A stretch of DNA of 64,000 nucleotides from Puniceicoccus vermicola (GCF_014230055.1 NZ_JACHVA010000126.1:62001-126000), one strand, 5' to 3'. Shown: positions 25,422-35,115, counted from the first letter of the stretch. The notes: generated from the letters alone by a model not told the origin. Translations and numbers: made by a program.

Positions 25422-28400
25422 ATGCATTCGACTTTACGACGTTTCTCTTTCTTTCTTTGCGCTTCCTGGCTCTTTTGGAGTGCCTTTTCTTTGCCTACAT
25501 TGAGCGAAGCTGCGATTGAACTCTTCCCGGATGGTCGTACGGTCAACAATCCGAGGTTTCCCACTGTGAATCCGGTGGAGGGCGGAGAACGGGGCCACTT
25601 CATGGACGTTTCGGCGAGGTTTACCTATTCGTTCTCGCCGTTTCTCAGCTTTGAGAACGGAGGTAAGCTCGATCTCTGGATGCGCGACACGCCGCAGCGC
25701 CTCGAGAAAAAGGTCTTTTGGCTGAAAGGTGAAGGTAGCCGGGTCGGAGTGGTCATTGCGCCAGCAAGTGAGGGGAGGAGGGTTTCTCTGCAGATGCGGG
25801 AAGGGGAATCGGTAGTCGATCGTATGGAAGTCGCTTCCTCGTGGGGCGAAGATTGGAGGCAGCTAGGCTTCCGTTGGACCGATGAACAGCTAAGTGTTCT
25901 TATCGACGGCGCGGAGCAGGGTTCGGTCGAATTCAAAAAAGGGTTTTCTCCGCAGCAGATCGAATTCGATTGTCTCTACCTAGATGATATTTCTCTGGAG
26001 GGGGAAGGAAGTTTTTCCCTCGATTGGGAGAATGGATATGCGGCGGAGGTTGATCCGGCAGAGAATGCGACGGCAGCGGTTCTGCGTGCCTTTGGATTTG
26101 ATTCCTTTGTGATCAGTCTAGATCCGGAGAGCCGGGAGTTTCCGATGATGCAGGTGTCGAAAGCGGGGGAACAGTCCGCGGAAGCTACTATACGGTTTCA
26201 GCTCAAAGGCGAACGATCCGGCCTCACCATGGATTGGAGTCAGAGCTTGTCGGTGGGTGGATCCGAATCGGCAATGGAACCGATCCAATTTCCGAAATTG
26301 TTGGTCAGTGATGTTTACCATCTGAAGATTGCGGAGGTAGGAACGGAATCCGGATTCTCGGATGAGAAGCATTTCTTCTATGTCGAACCCCGCGAAGATC
26401 TTCCCGGCCCGTCCAAGTTTGGTCTCCACGATAGCAATAACCGTACCTTTGGTTCGTGGCCGGATCCGCTGGGTATCGATTTTGCCCATGCGTATTCTTA
26501 TTGGTCCTATATTGTTGGACCGGCTTGGATACGCGATTTTAACGGGGAGTATGGGCTGGATCCCGAGACTCCGCCGGAGGAGTGGGCGTGGAATCCCCGC
26601 GTAGATTGGCATATCGGGCATGGGCTCAAAGTGTACTTATCGCTGCAATCTGAGCCGTTTCAGGACTGGATGCGGGCCTACGAATACCCAGAGCAGAGGA
26701 TGAAGGAGTATCCTTGGGGAATCCGGGGTGGATTTCCGAAGATGGATCTCTACCGGGATTTCGTTCACGAGGCGGCGAAGCGGTATCAGGGGAAAGTCGA
26801 ATACTACGAAATCGAAAACGAGCCCAATGCTGGCGGGAAAAATCAGATTCCCCCGAAAGCCTATGTGGATATCGCTCGTGCGGTTTATGAAGAGGTCCAT
26901 TCTGTCGATCCGGAAGCAATGGTTTTCGGAATCTGCGGAACAGGTAATTTTGTTCCTTGGATGGAAAAGGTCTTTGCGAACGGCGGGAATCGTTTCATGG
27001 ACGGCGTTTCCATTCATACCTATGTGACTCCGAGTCTTCCCGAGCCATCGGGTCTTCCGGGGAAACTAGCCAAGGTGGAGGCTCTGATTGACTCGACGGG
27101 AGCGAGTATGCCCGTCATCAACTCCGAAACAGGGACCTACGTAGCGCTGCGGGAAGTTGTCGACGAGCCGATATCGGAAGAGCGATTGAAAGAGATGATC
27201 GATCAGGGCACGCGGAGTGTGTTCTTGAGCAGTGGCTGGCCCAACTATGCGGTTTCCGAGCGGCAGGGAAGTATTTCGATTCTACGCAATGCGGTTTATA
27301 ATTTTGCAGCGGGGGTAGAACGCTTTGTCTTCTTTGGGTGGAATCCCGAGTGGCCTGGTCTCGAAAAAGGGGAAGACTGGACCCAAACTGGCAACGCGAA
27401 TGGTTTTTCGTTGATCTCAATGTCCCGTGATGGAGTGCGGACGCCGAGCTGGCGAACCCTAGCCATTGGTGTATTGGTAGAGCAGTTGCGTTCAGCCCGT
27501 CTAGATTCGGTTCAGGCGATCAATCAGGGAGGTGTCCGCGGGGCGATCTTTTCAACGCAGGCTGGAGGGGAAACCGCCGTCCTTTGGTCTCCACTGGGAA
27601 AGAGGACCGTTCTTTTGAAGGTTCCGTCCGGAGAAATGGAGGTCGTCGACCTTTTTGGAGCTTCCCGTTCGGTTTCGGGCTCGGATACGGTTGCTCTCGA
27701 GCTGGGTGAAGAACCGCAGTATTTTCATGTGAACAAGCCTGGACTGAGTCTCGGAGCCTCACCCGTGTTGAATTTGACTCAGACCAATCGTCCGGATGGC
27801 GGGATTGACGTTAGCTTTTCCCTGGTAAACCGCAATCCGAGTCCGTGGTCGGGCCAAGTCCACTTCCCGGACCAGCAGGGCTGGACCTTTGATCCCGCCG
27901 AGCTAGATTTCTCTTTGGAGGCTCGGTCGATGGAGAACCTGCAAGTGGTTGCGAGTCCTCCCCGGACGGGAGGCGAGACGCAGGTTTTTCTTTCCGCAGA
28001 GCTATCTCTCCCCGATGGGGGGACATTCTCAATTCCGATGGCTCTGAAGCGACGCCCGGTTCTCGGGATCTCTGATATCCAAAGTGAAGGATTCGAGGAG
28101 CTGGTTTCTCCAAACTCCTCGGTCCAACGATATGTGCTGAACCGTCCCGAGCAGGTTGTGGTGGGGCGTCCGCCGAAGTTGACGTCGATTCAGGAGGATC
28201 AGTTCTGGAAGGGGCCCGATGAGCTGTCGGCGGCAGTCAGGCTTGGCTATAACGAAAAAGGGTTGTTCATCTACGCGGACGTTGTCGATTCCGAGGCATC
28301 CGTTCCGGAAACCTGGCCGGGAGTACGCGGTTCGGCAGTGGAGATTTTCTTCGACCTCCGTTCGCCGAAGGATGGATTTGGGGAGGGTGTCGGCGAAGGT

Positions 28401-28718
28401 GTCTATCAGGTTGTTCTGCGCCCCGCTCTGTCGGAAAGTGAATCGGTAGCGATTTGGAACACCCGGGAGGAGAAGGGAGTCCTTGAGGGAACAGTGGCCG
28501 AGGGTGGCCCAACCGAGGACGGCTATTGGGTCGGGTTCTATGTTCCCTGGGAGTCATTGGGGCGGAGCCCTGAGGAAATGCAGCCGTTCGGTTTTGACAT
28601 CGGTTTCGATAGTCCTACGGAGGATGGTAAGGATCGCAAGAATCAGATTATGCTGTTTGGAACGGCCTCGAACAGTTCGGACGCGAGCCACTACGGCGTG
28701 GTGATTCTGGAAGAATAG
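25422..28718 (+). CDS. Secreted multidomain glycoside hydrolase (clan GH-A type) with C-terminal CBM9-like domain
   Basis: 1098 residues with a signal peptide (about 1-30). Residues 35-330 are beta-rich accessory domains. A TIM barrel of about 345-690 carries the likely acid/base Glu467 in E-I-E-N-E-P-N-A and the likely nucleophile Glu569 in I-N-S-E-T-G, the spacing of clan GH-A enzymes such as GH39 or relatives. After further beta domains, residues about 920-1098 resemble CBM9/DOMON modules (A-V-E-I-F-F-D-L-R-S-P, G-F-D-I-G-F-D). It is the main degradative enzyme of the operon; substrate unknown. The start has a conventional position 56 bases after the preceding stop. Confidence 0.82.
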   Translation: MHSTLRRFSFFLCASWLFWSAFSLPTLSEAAIELFPDGRTVNNPRFPTVNPVEGGERGHFMDVSARFTYSFSPFLSFENGGKLDLWMRDTPQRLEKKVFWLKGEGSRVGVVIAPASEGRRVSLQMREGESVVDRMEVASSWGEDWRQLGFRWTDEQLSVLIDGAEQGSVEFKKGFSPQQIEFDCLYLDDISLEGEGSFSLDWENGYAAEVDPAENATAAVLRAFGFDSFVISLDPESREFPMMQVSKAGEQSAEATIRFQLKGERSGLTMDWSQSLSVGGSESAMEPIQFPKLLVSDVYHLKIAEVGTESGFSDEKHFFYVEPREDLPGPSKFGLHDSNNRTFGSWPDPLGIDFAHAYSYWSYIVGPAWIRDFNGEYGLDPETPPEEWAWNPRVDWHIGHGLKVYLSLQSEPFQDWMRAYEYPEQRMKEYPWGIRGGFPKMDLYRDFVHEAAKRYQGKVEYYEIENEPNAGGKNQIPPKAYVDIARAVYEEVHSVDPEAMVFGICGTGNFVPWMEKVFANGGNRFMDGVSIHTYVTPSLPEPSGLPGKLAKVEALIDSTGASMPVINSETGTYVALREVVDEPISEERLKEMIDQGTRSVFLSSGWPNYAVSERQGSISILRNAVYNFAAGVERFVFFGWNPEWPGLEKGEDWTQTGNANGFSLISMSRDGVRTPSWRTLAIGVLVEQLRSARLDSVQAINQGGVRGAIFSTQAGGETAVLWSPLGKRTVLLKVPSGEMEVVDLFGASRSVSGSDTVALELGEEPQYFHVNKPGLSLGASPVLNLTQTNRPDGGIDVSFSLVNRNPSPWSGQVHFPDQQGWTFDPAELDFSLEARSMENLQVVASPPRTGGETQVFLSAELSLPDGGTFSIPMALKRRPVLGISDIQSEGFEELVSPNSSVQRYVLNRPEQVVVGRPPKLTSIQEDQFWKGPDELSAAVRLGYNEKGLFIYADVVDSEASVPETWPGVRGSAVEIFFDLRSPKDGFGEGVGEGVYQVVLRPALSESESVAIWNTREEKGVLEGTVAEGGPTEDGYWVGFYVPWESLGRSPEEMQPFGFDIGFDSPTEDGKDRKNQIMLFGTASNSSDASHYGVVILEE

Positions 28719-28738
28719 AGCTTGGATTGCTCTGAAGT

Positions 28739-28766
28739 GCTCGGCGGAGAGAGGCGGGCCGAGCAT
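28739..28766 (+). terminator. Hairpin at the end of the glycosidase operon
   Basis: TGCTCGGC and GCCGAGCA form a perfect 8-bp stem around a 12-base purine-rich loop, 21 bases after the glycosidase stop. The following bases (TTAGGATTT) are only weakly T-rich, so termination efficiency is uncertain. Confidence 0.55.
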
Positions 28767-28861
28767 TAGGATTTCGAATCCGGGCGGGATTTAAGGGTAA
28801 TACCTGTCGAACTTTCCCCGAAAAGGATTGGGGTCGGGGCGGCGTGAATTAGTTTTCGCGG

Positions 28862-30541
28862 GTGAAACGCAAAGAAAACTCTCGTGAGATCATTCCGGTC
28901 TGCCCGATTTCCCAACCCGTCATTCTATTCAGCAGTGTCTTCGGGCCGTTTGCTCGCGACGACGAATACGGGAGCCGTGCCATCAATCCGATGGAGCTGT
29001 ATCAGAATCAGGTGACGCGGGCTCAAGGTCCGTTTTCTTTGCGGATGTTTCATCGTTCCTGGGGATTGATGTTGATCCGCGAGAACATTGAGAGTCCGAG
29101 CACTCTTTTGGATTTTCCGAGCCGGGACCGGTTTATCGAGGAATTGCAGAAACACCCTTATGATATCGTGGCGATCAGTGCGATTCCCCCGAACTTCTTG
29201 AAGGTGAAGGAAATGTGCCGACTCGTGCGGCTCTATCTGCCCGAGGCCAAAATTATTGTTGGCGGCCACATTACGGGCATTGCCGACCTGAAGGCGCGAA
29301 CTGGAGTGGACTATGTGTCCCGTGGGGAGGGCGTTCGGTGGATGCGATCGTTCCTTGGGGAGAAGGTGGATCGGCCGATTCGGCATCCGCGAATCCTTTC
29401 GGGAATTGGCACGCGGACCATGGGAATGAGGTTGAGCGAAAAGCCTGGCGAGGTGGCCGCTACGCTCATCCCGTCGGTGGGTTGTCCGATGGGCTGCAAT
29501 TTCTGCGCGACCTCGGCGACTTTTGGGGGCAAGGGACGCTTTATTGATTTCTATAAAGACGGTGACGAACTGTTTGAGGTGATGGTTGAGCTGGAGCGTG
29601 ACCTGAAGGTGCAGTCGTTCTTTGTGATGGATGAAAATTTCCTCTTTCACCGTCGTCGGGCTCTCCGGCTTCTCGAGAGAATGAAGGAGGGGCGGAAAAG
29701 TTGGTCCCTCTATGTCTTCAGTTCGGCCAACGTTCTGAAGTCCTACAAGATCGAGCAGCTGGTTGGCCTGGGGATTTCCTGGGTCTGGATGGGCCTTGAG
29801 GGAAAAGCGAGCCAGTATGCCAAACTGGCGGGGGCAGACACCCGGGCGCTGGTTCGGGAACTCCAATCGCACGGGATCAGCATCCTGGGCTCGACGATCA
29901 TTGGATTGGAGGAGCACACGCCGGAAAATCTTCCTGAGGCGATCGAGTATGCGGTCAGCCACGACACTGAATTTCATCAGTTTATGCTCTACACACCCGT
30001 TCCCGGGACTCCCTTGTTCGAGGAACATCGCGAGGCGGGAACTCTACTGGACCCGGAGGGAGAGCAGTTGGCCGATGCGCATGGGCAGCTCAAATTCATG
30101 CATCGGCATCCTAATATTCCCGCGGGAGAGGAGTCGGGGTTTTTGTTGAGAGCGTTTCAGCGCGATTTTGAAGTCAATGGCCCTAGTGTTCTCCGAATGG
30201 CCCGCACCCTGTTGCAGGGTTGGAGGATGTATGGAAAGAGTGAAGACGGGAGAGTCCGAACAAGGTTGCGTAGAGAGGCGCGCTCACTGGCTTTTCAGTA
30301 TGCGGCTGCCGTGGCCGGCGCGCGCCGATGGTTTCGTAAGGAACCCGAGATCCGCGCTAAGCTGGACACTCTCCTACGGGAGATTAAAAAAGAGTTTGGG
30401 CTTCGGGCCAGGCTCGCCGCGGCAGTGGGGAGGGTCTGGGTATACCGTTCCTTGAAGGCCGAGTCCCGTCGACTCGGGTCGGGTTTCATTATGGAGCCGC
30501 CCACCTTCCGGGAGAGCAGTCTGAGCTCGGCCGGGGCTTGA
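28862..30541 (+). CDS. B12-binding-domain radical SAM protein
   Basis: 559 residues from a GTG. The N-terminal 190 residues resemble a cobalamin-binding fold (Y-D-I-V-A-I-S-A-I then I-I-V-G-G-H-I-T-G) but lack the D-x-H-x-x-G motif. The radical SAM cluster is C-P-M-G-C-N-F-C, Cys208, Cys212 and Cys215. The downstream barrel has the usual G-L-E-x and P-V-P-G-T-P segments, then an Arg-rich helical tail of about 140 residues. Related proteins act on lipids, hopanoids or natural products; the reaction here cannot be named. It has no obvious partner: the next gene is a flavin monooxygenase across a 300-base repeat. Confidence 0.88.
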   Translation: MKRKENSREIIPVCPISQPVILFSSVFGPFARDDEYGSRAINPMELYQNQVTRAQGPFSLRMFHRSWGLMLIRENIESPSTLLDFPSRDRFIEELQKHPYDIVAISAIPPNFLKVKEMCRLVRLYLPEAKIIVGGHITGIADLKARTGVDYVSRGEGVRWMRSFLGEKVDRPIRHPRILSGIGTRTMGMRLSEKPGEVAATLIPSVGCPMGCNFCATSATFGGKGRFIDFYKDGDELFEVMVELERDLKVQSFFVMDENFLFHRRRALRLLERMKEGRKSWSLYVFSSANVLKSYKIEQLVGLGISWVWMGLEGKASQYAKLAGADTRALVRELQSHGISILGSTIIGLEEHTPENLPEAIEYAVSHDTEFHQFMLYTPVPGTPLFEEHREAGTLLDPEGEQLADAHGQLKFMHRHPNIPAGEESGFLLRAFQRDFEVNGPSVLRMARTLLQGWRMYGKSEDGRVRTRLRREARSLAFQYAAAVAGARRWFRKEPEIRAKLDTLLREIKKEFGLRARLAAAVGRVWVYRSLKAESRRLGSGFIMEPPTFRESSLSSAGA

Positions 30542-30550
30542 AGGATTTAG

Positions 30551-30680
30551 GTGGGGCATGGCTTCAGCCTTGCCCGCGTAGTCCTGGCGATTCTCGTCGT
30601 CGGTTCGTTTTCGGCGACATTTCGCAGCTCGGTTTCTTTTTCGTCCGTTTCGGTGGGCGCTAAAGCAACCCACCCACAGA
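30551..30680. repeat. 130-bp repeat, copy 1 of a tandem pair
   Basis: It starts GTGGGGCATGGCTTCAGCC and ends with GTGGGCGCTAAAGCAACCCAC, which folds as a small hairpin (GTGGG/CCCAC). The next 131 bases repeat it at roughly 90% identity. I see no gene here; frames on both strands are low-complexity. Confidence 0.85.
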
Positions 30681-30811
30681 GTGGGGCATGGCTTCAGCCT
30701 TGCCCGCGTTGGTCCGGCGGTTCTCGTCGTCGTTTCGTTTTCGGCGACATTTCGCAACTCGGTTTCTTTTTCATCCATCTCGGTGGGCGCTAAAGCAACC
30801 CACCCCACAGA
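30681..30811. repeat. 130-bp repeat, copy 2 of a tandem pair
   Basis: Directly adjoins copy 1 and differs by scattered substitutions and one extra C near the end. The hairpin end has a diverged, inverted relative at 34503-34528, where the stem is GCTGGG/CCCAGC. Confidence 0.85.
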
Positions 30812-30880
30812 GGGCCCGTCGTTCCGATAGAGGTTCGAAGTCTCTTGAATAATCTGGAGGTATGGGATTGGGTTCGCCGT

Positions 30881-32503
30881 ATGAATACCCCAGTTGCGAT
30901 TATCGGTGGTGGCCCTTGCGGTCTTCTCTCTTCCCTCTACCTTTCCCGTCTCGGGGTTAAGAACGTCGTTCTGGAAAAGCACCCGGGCATCTCCTTTCAT
31001 CCCAAGGCGATGGGAACCAGTCGAAAAACGGCGGAAATCTTTCGTCAGCTCGGACTGCTCGATGCGATGCTGGAGAAAGACATCGTCGATGGGGTCGAGA
31101 ATGTCCAGGTCTGGCTACGAAGCTTGGCCGGAGAAGAGTTTGGGAGGTCTCCTCGCGTCAAGGAGGAGGATGGGTCGACTCCTTGCAAGCGTTACCACTG
31201 TCCGCAGCCTCACACGGAATCCGTTTTGAGGAAGGCGGTTGAGCGGGAGGAGCATTCGGAGTTGCGCTTTCACTCTCATGTGACCGCGTTTGTTGATTCT
31301 GGAGAGGACGTTTCTTTGACGGTGGAGAACCGGGAAACCGGGGAGGTAGAAACCCTTCGAGCCCGCTGGGTGATTGCGGCTGACGGTGCAGCCAGCGCTG
31401 TGCGGGAGAAACTGGGCATCGAGACCTACGGACCGGGTGATCGCGGGCATTTTCTCAATGTTTATTTCCGAGCCGACTACTCCGAACTCATTAAAGGCCG
31501 GGAATCCCAGCTCTACAGCCTGTTGGATGACGAGTATTACGAACTGATGGTCGCCGTGAATGGGAAGGATGAATGGCTGATGCATCATTTTCTCCAGCCC
31601 GGTGAGTCGCCGGAGGACTACTCGGCCGAAGCTTTTCAGGAGATTATTCAAGGGGTCTCGGGCGCTCCGGAGATTCCCGTCGAGGTCATCAGCATCAGCC
31701 CTTGGGTGATGAGCCCCAAAGTTGCGGCCCAATGGCGTTCAGGACGGATTTTCCTGACCGGGGATGCCGCAGCGCGACTCTCGCCTGCAGGAGGCCTGGG
31801 GATGAACAACGGTTTGCAGAGTGCGGCCAATCTCGCCTGGAAACTGGCCGCAGTGGTGCATGGTCAGGCGGCGGAAGGCCTTCTCGACACGTATGGGAGG
31901 GAACGCTCAGACGTGGTGAAGTACATCTTCGAGAATGCCGAAGGCAATGCGGATGAGGTTTTTGAAATCGTCGGCATGGCTATGTGTGGAAACTGGGACG
32001 GGGCGAAGGAGAAGATTCGACATTCACGCCGCAGTGGTAGTGGTGCCGGAGTCGACCTCGGTCTCGCCTACGGCCAAGGAGCGCTGGTTCCCGACGGGAC
32101 GGGTGCCCCACAGCTAGAGGATCCGGCCAACGAGTATATTCCCACAGGTCGTCCGGGGCATCGGGCTCCGCACATCCCTCTCGAGGGACCGAACGGAGAA
32201 ACGTCATCCATCGATCTGTTTGGCTTGAGCTTTGTGCTTCTCGTCGGTCCGGATGGAGGGCCTTGGCAGGCGGCTGCGGAAGATTTGCAATCCAAGTATT
32301 TTCAGGGAGTGTCCCTGAGGGTCGAAGTCATCGGGGAAAGCCTCGATGTCGATGTGAAAGCAATGCTCGACCTGTACGGCATATCCTCGAAAGGCGCTAT
32401 CCTCGTCCGTCCGGATGGCTACGTAGCCGCCCGCTGGGCGAAGGGAGAGGGCGACGAATTCGAGTCGCTCGAGGCGGCGGTTGCGACGATATTTGGTAGG
32501 TAA
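30881..32503 (+). CDS. FAD-dependent monooxygenase (PheA/TfdB/UbiH-like aromatic hydroxylase)
   Basis: 540 residues. The Rossmann FAD motif is G-G-G-P-C-G near residue 8-13, the D-G motif (A-A-D-G-A-A-S-A-V-R) is near 165, and the second FAD motif (F-L-T-G-D-A-A-A-R-L-S-P-A-G-G-L-G-M-N) is near 285-303. A C-terminal thioredoxin-like domain, as in phenol hydroxylase, occupies the last 150 residues or so. It should hydroxylate an aromatic or polyketide substrate with NAD(P)H and O2. An in-frame TTG at 30845 exists, but the ATG begins right at the FAD-binding strand. There is no pathway context nearby. Confidence 0.9.
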   Translation: MNTPVAIIGGGPCGLLSSLYLSRLGVKNVVLEKHPGISFHPKAMGTSRKTAEIFRQLGLLDAMLEKDIVDGVENVQVWLRSLAGEEFGRSPRVKEEDGSTPCKRYHCPQPHTESVLRKAVEREEHSELRFHSHVTAFVDSGEDVSLTVENRETGEVETLRARWVIAADGAASAVREKLGIETYGPGDRGHFLNVYFRADYSELIKGRESQLYSLLDDEYYELMVAVNGKDEWLMHHFLQPGESPEDYSAEAFQEIIQGVSGAPEIPVEVISISPWVMSPKVAAQWRSGRIFLTGDAAARLSPAGGLGMNNGLQSAANLAWKLAAVVHGQAAEGLLDTYGRERSDVVKYIFENAEGNADEVFEIVGMAMCGNWDGAKEKIRHSRRSGSGAGVDLGLAYGQGALVPDGTGAPQLEDPANEYIPTGRPGHRAPHIPLEGPNGETSSIDLFGLSFVLLVGPDGGPWQAAAEDLQSKYFQGVSLRVEVIGESLDVDVKAMLDLYGISSKGAILVRPDGYVAARWAKGEGDEFESLEAAVATIFGR

Positions 32504-32538
32504 CGTCCCTTAGGTTTCGACCGCCCTCGATTCTCTAT

Positions 32539-33138
32539 TCAAGAGGCTAACCGTCCCTTAATCACTTTCGCCGGAATACCCGCGGCGATGGACATCGATG
32601 GAACATCTTTTGTCACTACCGATCCGGCACCGACGACCGAACCTTTTCCAACGTGCACGCCAGCGGTGAGGTTGACTCGACCTCCGATCCAGCAGTCGTC
32701 TTCGATGGTGATGGGGGCGGGGCGGAGGCCCTGGTTGTGGATCGGTTTGTCTGGATCGTCGAATATGTGATTGGCGGCGATCATCATGCCGTGAGAGGCG
32801 ATGCGGACTCCGTTGCCGATGGAGATCTGGCCGGATGGGTCTTCCCGGGTTCCTCCTCCGACGAGAATCGTATAGGCTTGGACTGAGCAATTGTCTCCGA
32901 AGGACACGTTACCCTGGATGATCGCTCCTTCGGCGATGATGCAGTTTCCGCCGAAAACGATCTTCCCGTTGCGTGGATGGATCTTGGCACCGGGGTGGAA
33001 AAGGCAACTCTTCGGCGCTTCGACGTTCTTGTGACGCAGCGCGAAATGACGGCCAATTCGGTAGAGGAGCCGTTCTTTACAGTTTCCGGGCTTCTTCGGC
33101 ATGCTGTAGCCGCGATCGAGTAAATTCCAGAGGCTCAT
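32539..33138 (-). CDS. Hexapeptide-repeat acyltransferase (left-handed beta-helix, WcaF/LacA-like)
   Basis: 199 residues. From about residue 48 the sequence has [LIV]-G-x(4)-type hexapeptide turns (I-I-A-E-G-A, I-Q-G-N-V-S, C-S-V-Q-A-Y), an H-G-M-M-I-A-A-N-H segment with the likely catalytic His, W-I-G-G-R-V-N-L and the closing V-V-G-A-G-S-V-V-T-K-D-V. The family uses acetyl-CoA to acetylate sugars. It is the last gene of the uronate operon and follows an 8-bp repeat array that ends eight bases before its ATG. Confidence 0.88.
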   Translation of the reverse strand: MSLWNLLDRGYSMPKKPGNCKERLLYRIGRHFALRHKNVEAPKSCLFHPGAKIHPRNGKIVFGGNCIIAEGAIIQGNVSFGDNCSVQAYTILVGGGTREDPSGQISIGNGVRIASHGMMIAANHIFDDPDKPIHNQGLRPAPITIEDDCWIGGRVNLTAGVHVGKGSVVGAGSVVTKDVPSMSIAAGIPAKVIKGRLAS

Positions 33139-33146
33139 GGGAAGGG

Positions 33147-33250
33147 GAGGTTTAGACGTTAAGAGGTTTGGAGGTTAGGACGTTCTGAGGTTAAGAAGTT
33201 GTGACGTTTTGAGGTTGAGAGATTAGGGAGGTTTGAGGTTGGGAAGTTTA
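33147..33250 (+). repeat. 8-bp tandem repeat array, 13 units
   Basis: Thirteen units of form GANGTTNN (for example GAGGTTTA, GACGTTAA, GAGGTTTG), one of them one base out of register. The array fills the junction between the PL22-like gene and the acyltransferase gene, and its last three bases are the PL22-like gene's stop codon. On the operon's mRNA the units read as NNAACNUC. Confidence 0.9.
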
Positions 33251-34471
33251 AAGGGTGAGTTCGACCATTTCAGCGTCTGAGGCCGGTAGGCTGTTGCAAA
33301 GGATGCGTGATCCGTCGTGGGAGAAGACGGGATGGTGGCAGACACGATTCGGATTGCGGCCTGGATCTTCCTTCTCCCCCCGGTATTTGGGAAGTTGGAC
33401 GCGGTGAACGATCTCACCGGTTTCGCGGGAGATGAAGACGACCGCACCTCCGTCGCCGTAGGATTCGTCGGTAACGATCAAATTGTCGTCCGCCGGGCTG
33501 ACGCTCGGATGGCCTCCGCTATGGTGGTCACTCAGTAGGCGGTACCCCGAGCCGTCGTAGCGAACTTCGGCCAAGGCGGTTTTCCCTGGGTTCTCGGGGC
33601 GGGGACCGTATCCGATCAAACGCTCCCCATCCGGTTGCCAGGCCCAGTGTACTCCCCGGCGATCGAAGCTGATGTCGACGGCTAGGTTTATCTCTTTCAG
33701 TTCCCGGTCTGCTGTGAAGACGGATGTGATCTTGGGTTCTTCGCGGCGCGGGTCGACACAATGGTTCCCGAAAAAGAAGAGGCAACGGGTTCCCTGGCGG
33801 TTCCAGCGGACGCAATAAGTCATGAGGGTGAGCCCTTCTTCGGGGCCGAGTCGTTCCTTTATGCGTTGGTCCTCTTCGAGGATACGTTCCCGTTGAGGAT
33901 GATTTCGAAGAATCTCCTCCGTAGAGAGCACTAATTCGGAAGAAGAGGGAGGGCCGAAATCGATTGAGGAAATCCCATGCTTCTGGCGTTCCTGAAAGGG
34001 AACGATGGCAAGTTCCGGACGGTAGAGTTTCTCGGGGTGTCCGTAGCCCGCCGCGTAGAGCAGGCTATGCGAACAGGAGAAACCGGGTTCTCCGGAAGGG
34101 GGAAGACCCTCCATGTCTCCGGGAACGACTACTTCTTTTCCGGTGGCGAGCTCCCGGCGGGTTGTGCTGGGACGTAGATCGTTGCCGGATTGGAAGTAGA
34201 CGAAGCGGGCGTCGGGGGACCAGCTTTGCCAGAACCCGGTGTGCCAGAAGCTGGGAGTGACCGGATGGCGGCCAAAACGGTCGAGGATTTCGCCTTCAGC
34301 GGAGAGGACGATGACTTCCCCCTCGCCGGTTTTCCGATCGGCTCCGGCGATGAGCATGCGACCGGAGCCGTCCGGCGCATACGGGCAAAGACTGTAGTAG
34401 CTGTGCACACACCAGCGGTCGGGAACCGGAAGGGTGCGAAGAGTCGGGGAGAGGGTTGTTGGAGAATTCAT
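33248..34471 (-). CDS. PL22-like beta-propeller protein (putative oligogalacturonate lyase)
   Basis: 407 residues built of propeller blades with repeated S-P-D-A-R, W-Q-P-D-G-E-R and S-H-D-G-S-R turns. His-rich motifs near the end (D-H-H-S-G-G-H-P-S and N-R-V-C-H-H-P-V-F) resemble the metal- and catalytic-His regions of PL22 oligogalacturonate lyases and related TolB-like propellers. No signal peptide. In an operon with KduD, GH88/105 and a heparinase-type lyase, cleavage of short uronate oligosaccharides in the cytoplasm is the likely role. The exact family should be confirmed. Confidence 0.75.
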   Translation of the reverse strand: MNSPTTLSPTLRTLPVPDRWCVHSYYSLCPYAPDGSGRMLIAGADRKTGEGEVIVLSAEGEILDRFGRHPVTPSFWHTGFWQSWSPDARFVYFQSGNDLRPSTTRRELATGKEVVVPGDMEGLPPSGEPGFSCSHSLLYAAGYGHPEKLYRPELAIVPFQERQKHGISSIDFGPPSSSELVLSTEEILRNHPQRERILEEDQRIKERLGPEEGLTLMTYCVRWNRQGTRCLFFFGNHCVDPRREEPKITSVFTADRELKEINLAVDISFDRRGVHWAWQPDGERLIGYGPRPENPGKTALAEVRYDGSGYRLLSDHHSGGHPSVSPADDNLIVTDESYGDGGAVVFISRETGEIVHRVQLPKYRGEKEDPGRNPNRVCHHPVFSHDGSRILCNSLPASDAEMVELTL

Positions 34472-35115
34472 AAATTATCTAAAGACGACTAGAGGCTTTT
34501 TGTGGCTGGGTTGCTTCAGCGCCCAGCTTTCGAATGTGCGATACGTCGAAACGGCTGTCGCCATTTCGCTCCGTGGGAAATTGACGGAAGTTCGGTAAAA
34601 AGTTGGTATACCGGATTGTCGGTTCGGTCATCGGTCTCACCCAGCCTTCGCCCGAGGCTACGGCGGGCTGGCTGACCGACGCTACGGCCCGGGCGAATGT
34701 CATTCGTTGAGGCGGTGTCATTCGGTTATTTTCGGAAGATAACCTTGGGGCCGAACCCCTCCATCCCGCGTCCGCGGAATCCCCCTCTCCAGCAACCCCC
34801 GTCGCCAAGGCTATGGAGGTCAAGAGCAGGGGATAAGTTTCAGGGGACTGTTGGTTGTTCTTCGAATCAAAAGTAGCTCTGTGTTTTGGGTGAGGACTTT
34901 CTGCCTTGCCGAGAAGGGAAGAGGCTTGGACGTCGATTTTGACTCCCCTCCTCCTCGTAGGAGGGGGGGACCAGCGCCAGCTGGTGGGGAGGTCCTGCCG
35001 GAACGGATAGATCCGCAAACTCCGGTCGTTCACAGTAGGCACGCCGCAGAATAGCGAAACGATCAGTCTCTCCAATCTGGGCCTTTGAATCGGAAACTGA
35101 AAACCAGAAAACATC
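34472..35115. other. Gene-free intergenic mosaic of palindromic repeats
   Basis: I see no gene in these about 640 bases. They hold: a GCTGGG/CCCAGC hairpin (about 34504-34528); a degenerate copy of the dispersed GTCGAAA...GGC element (about 34544-34575); a CCAGCC/GGCTGG hairpin (about 34641-34674); a strong pair of adjacent hairpins at about 34944-34986 (TCCCCTCCT with its complement, then CCAGC/GCTGG); and a possible inverted half of the GGAGAG element near 35045-35075. All six frames give only low-complexity products. Confidence 0.7.

Noticed and set aside
30374-31000. Minus-strand 208-codon frame across the 130-bp tandem repeat
   Set aside because: The product is itself a tandem repeat of a low-complexity peptide created by the DNA duplication, antisense to the radical SAM end.
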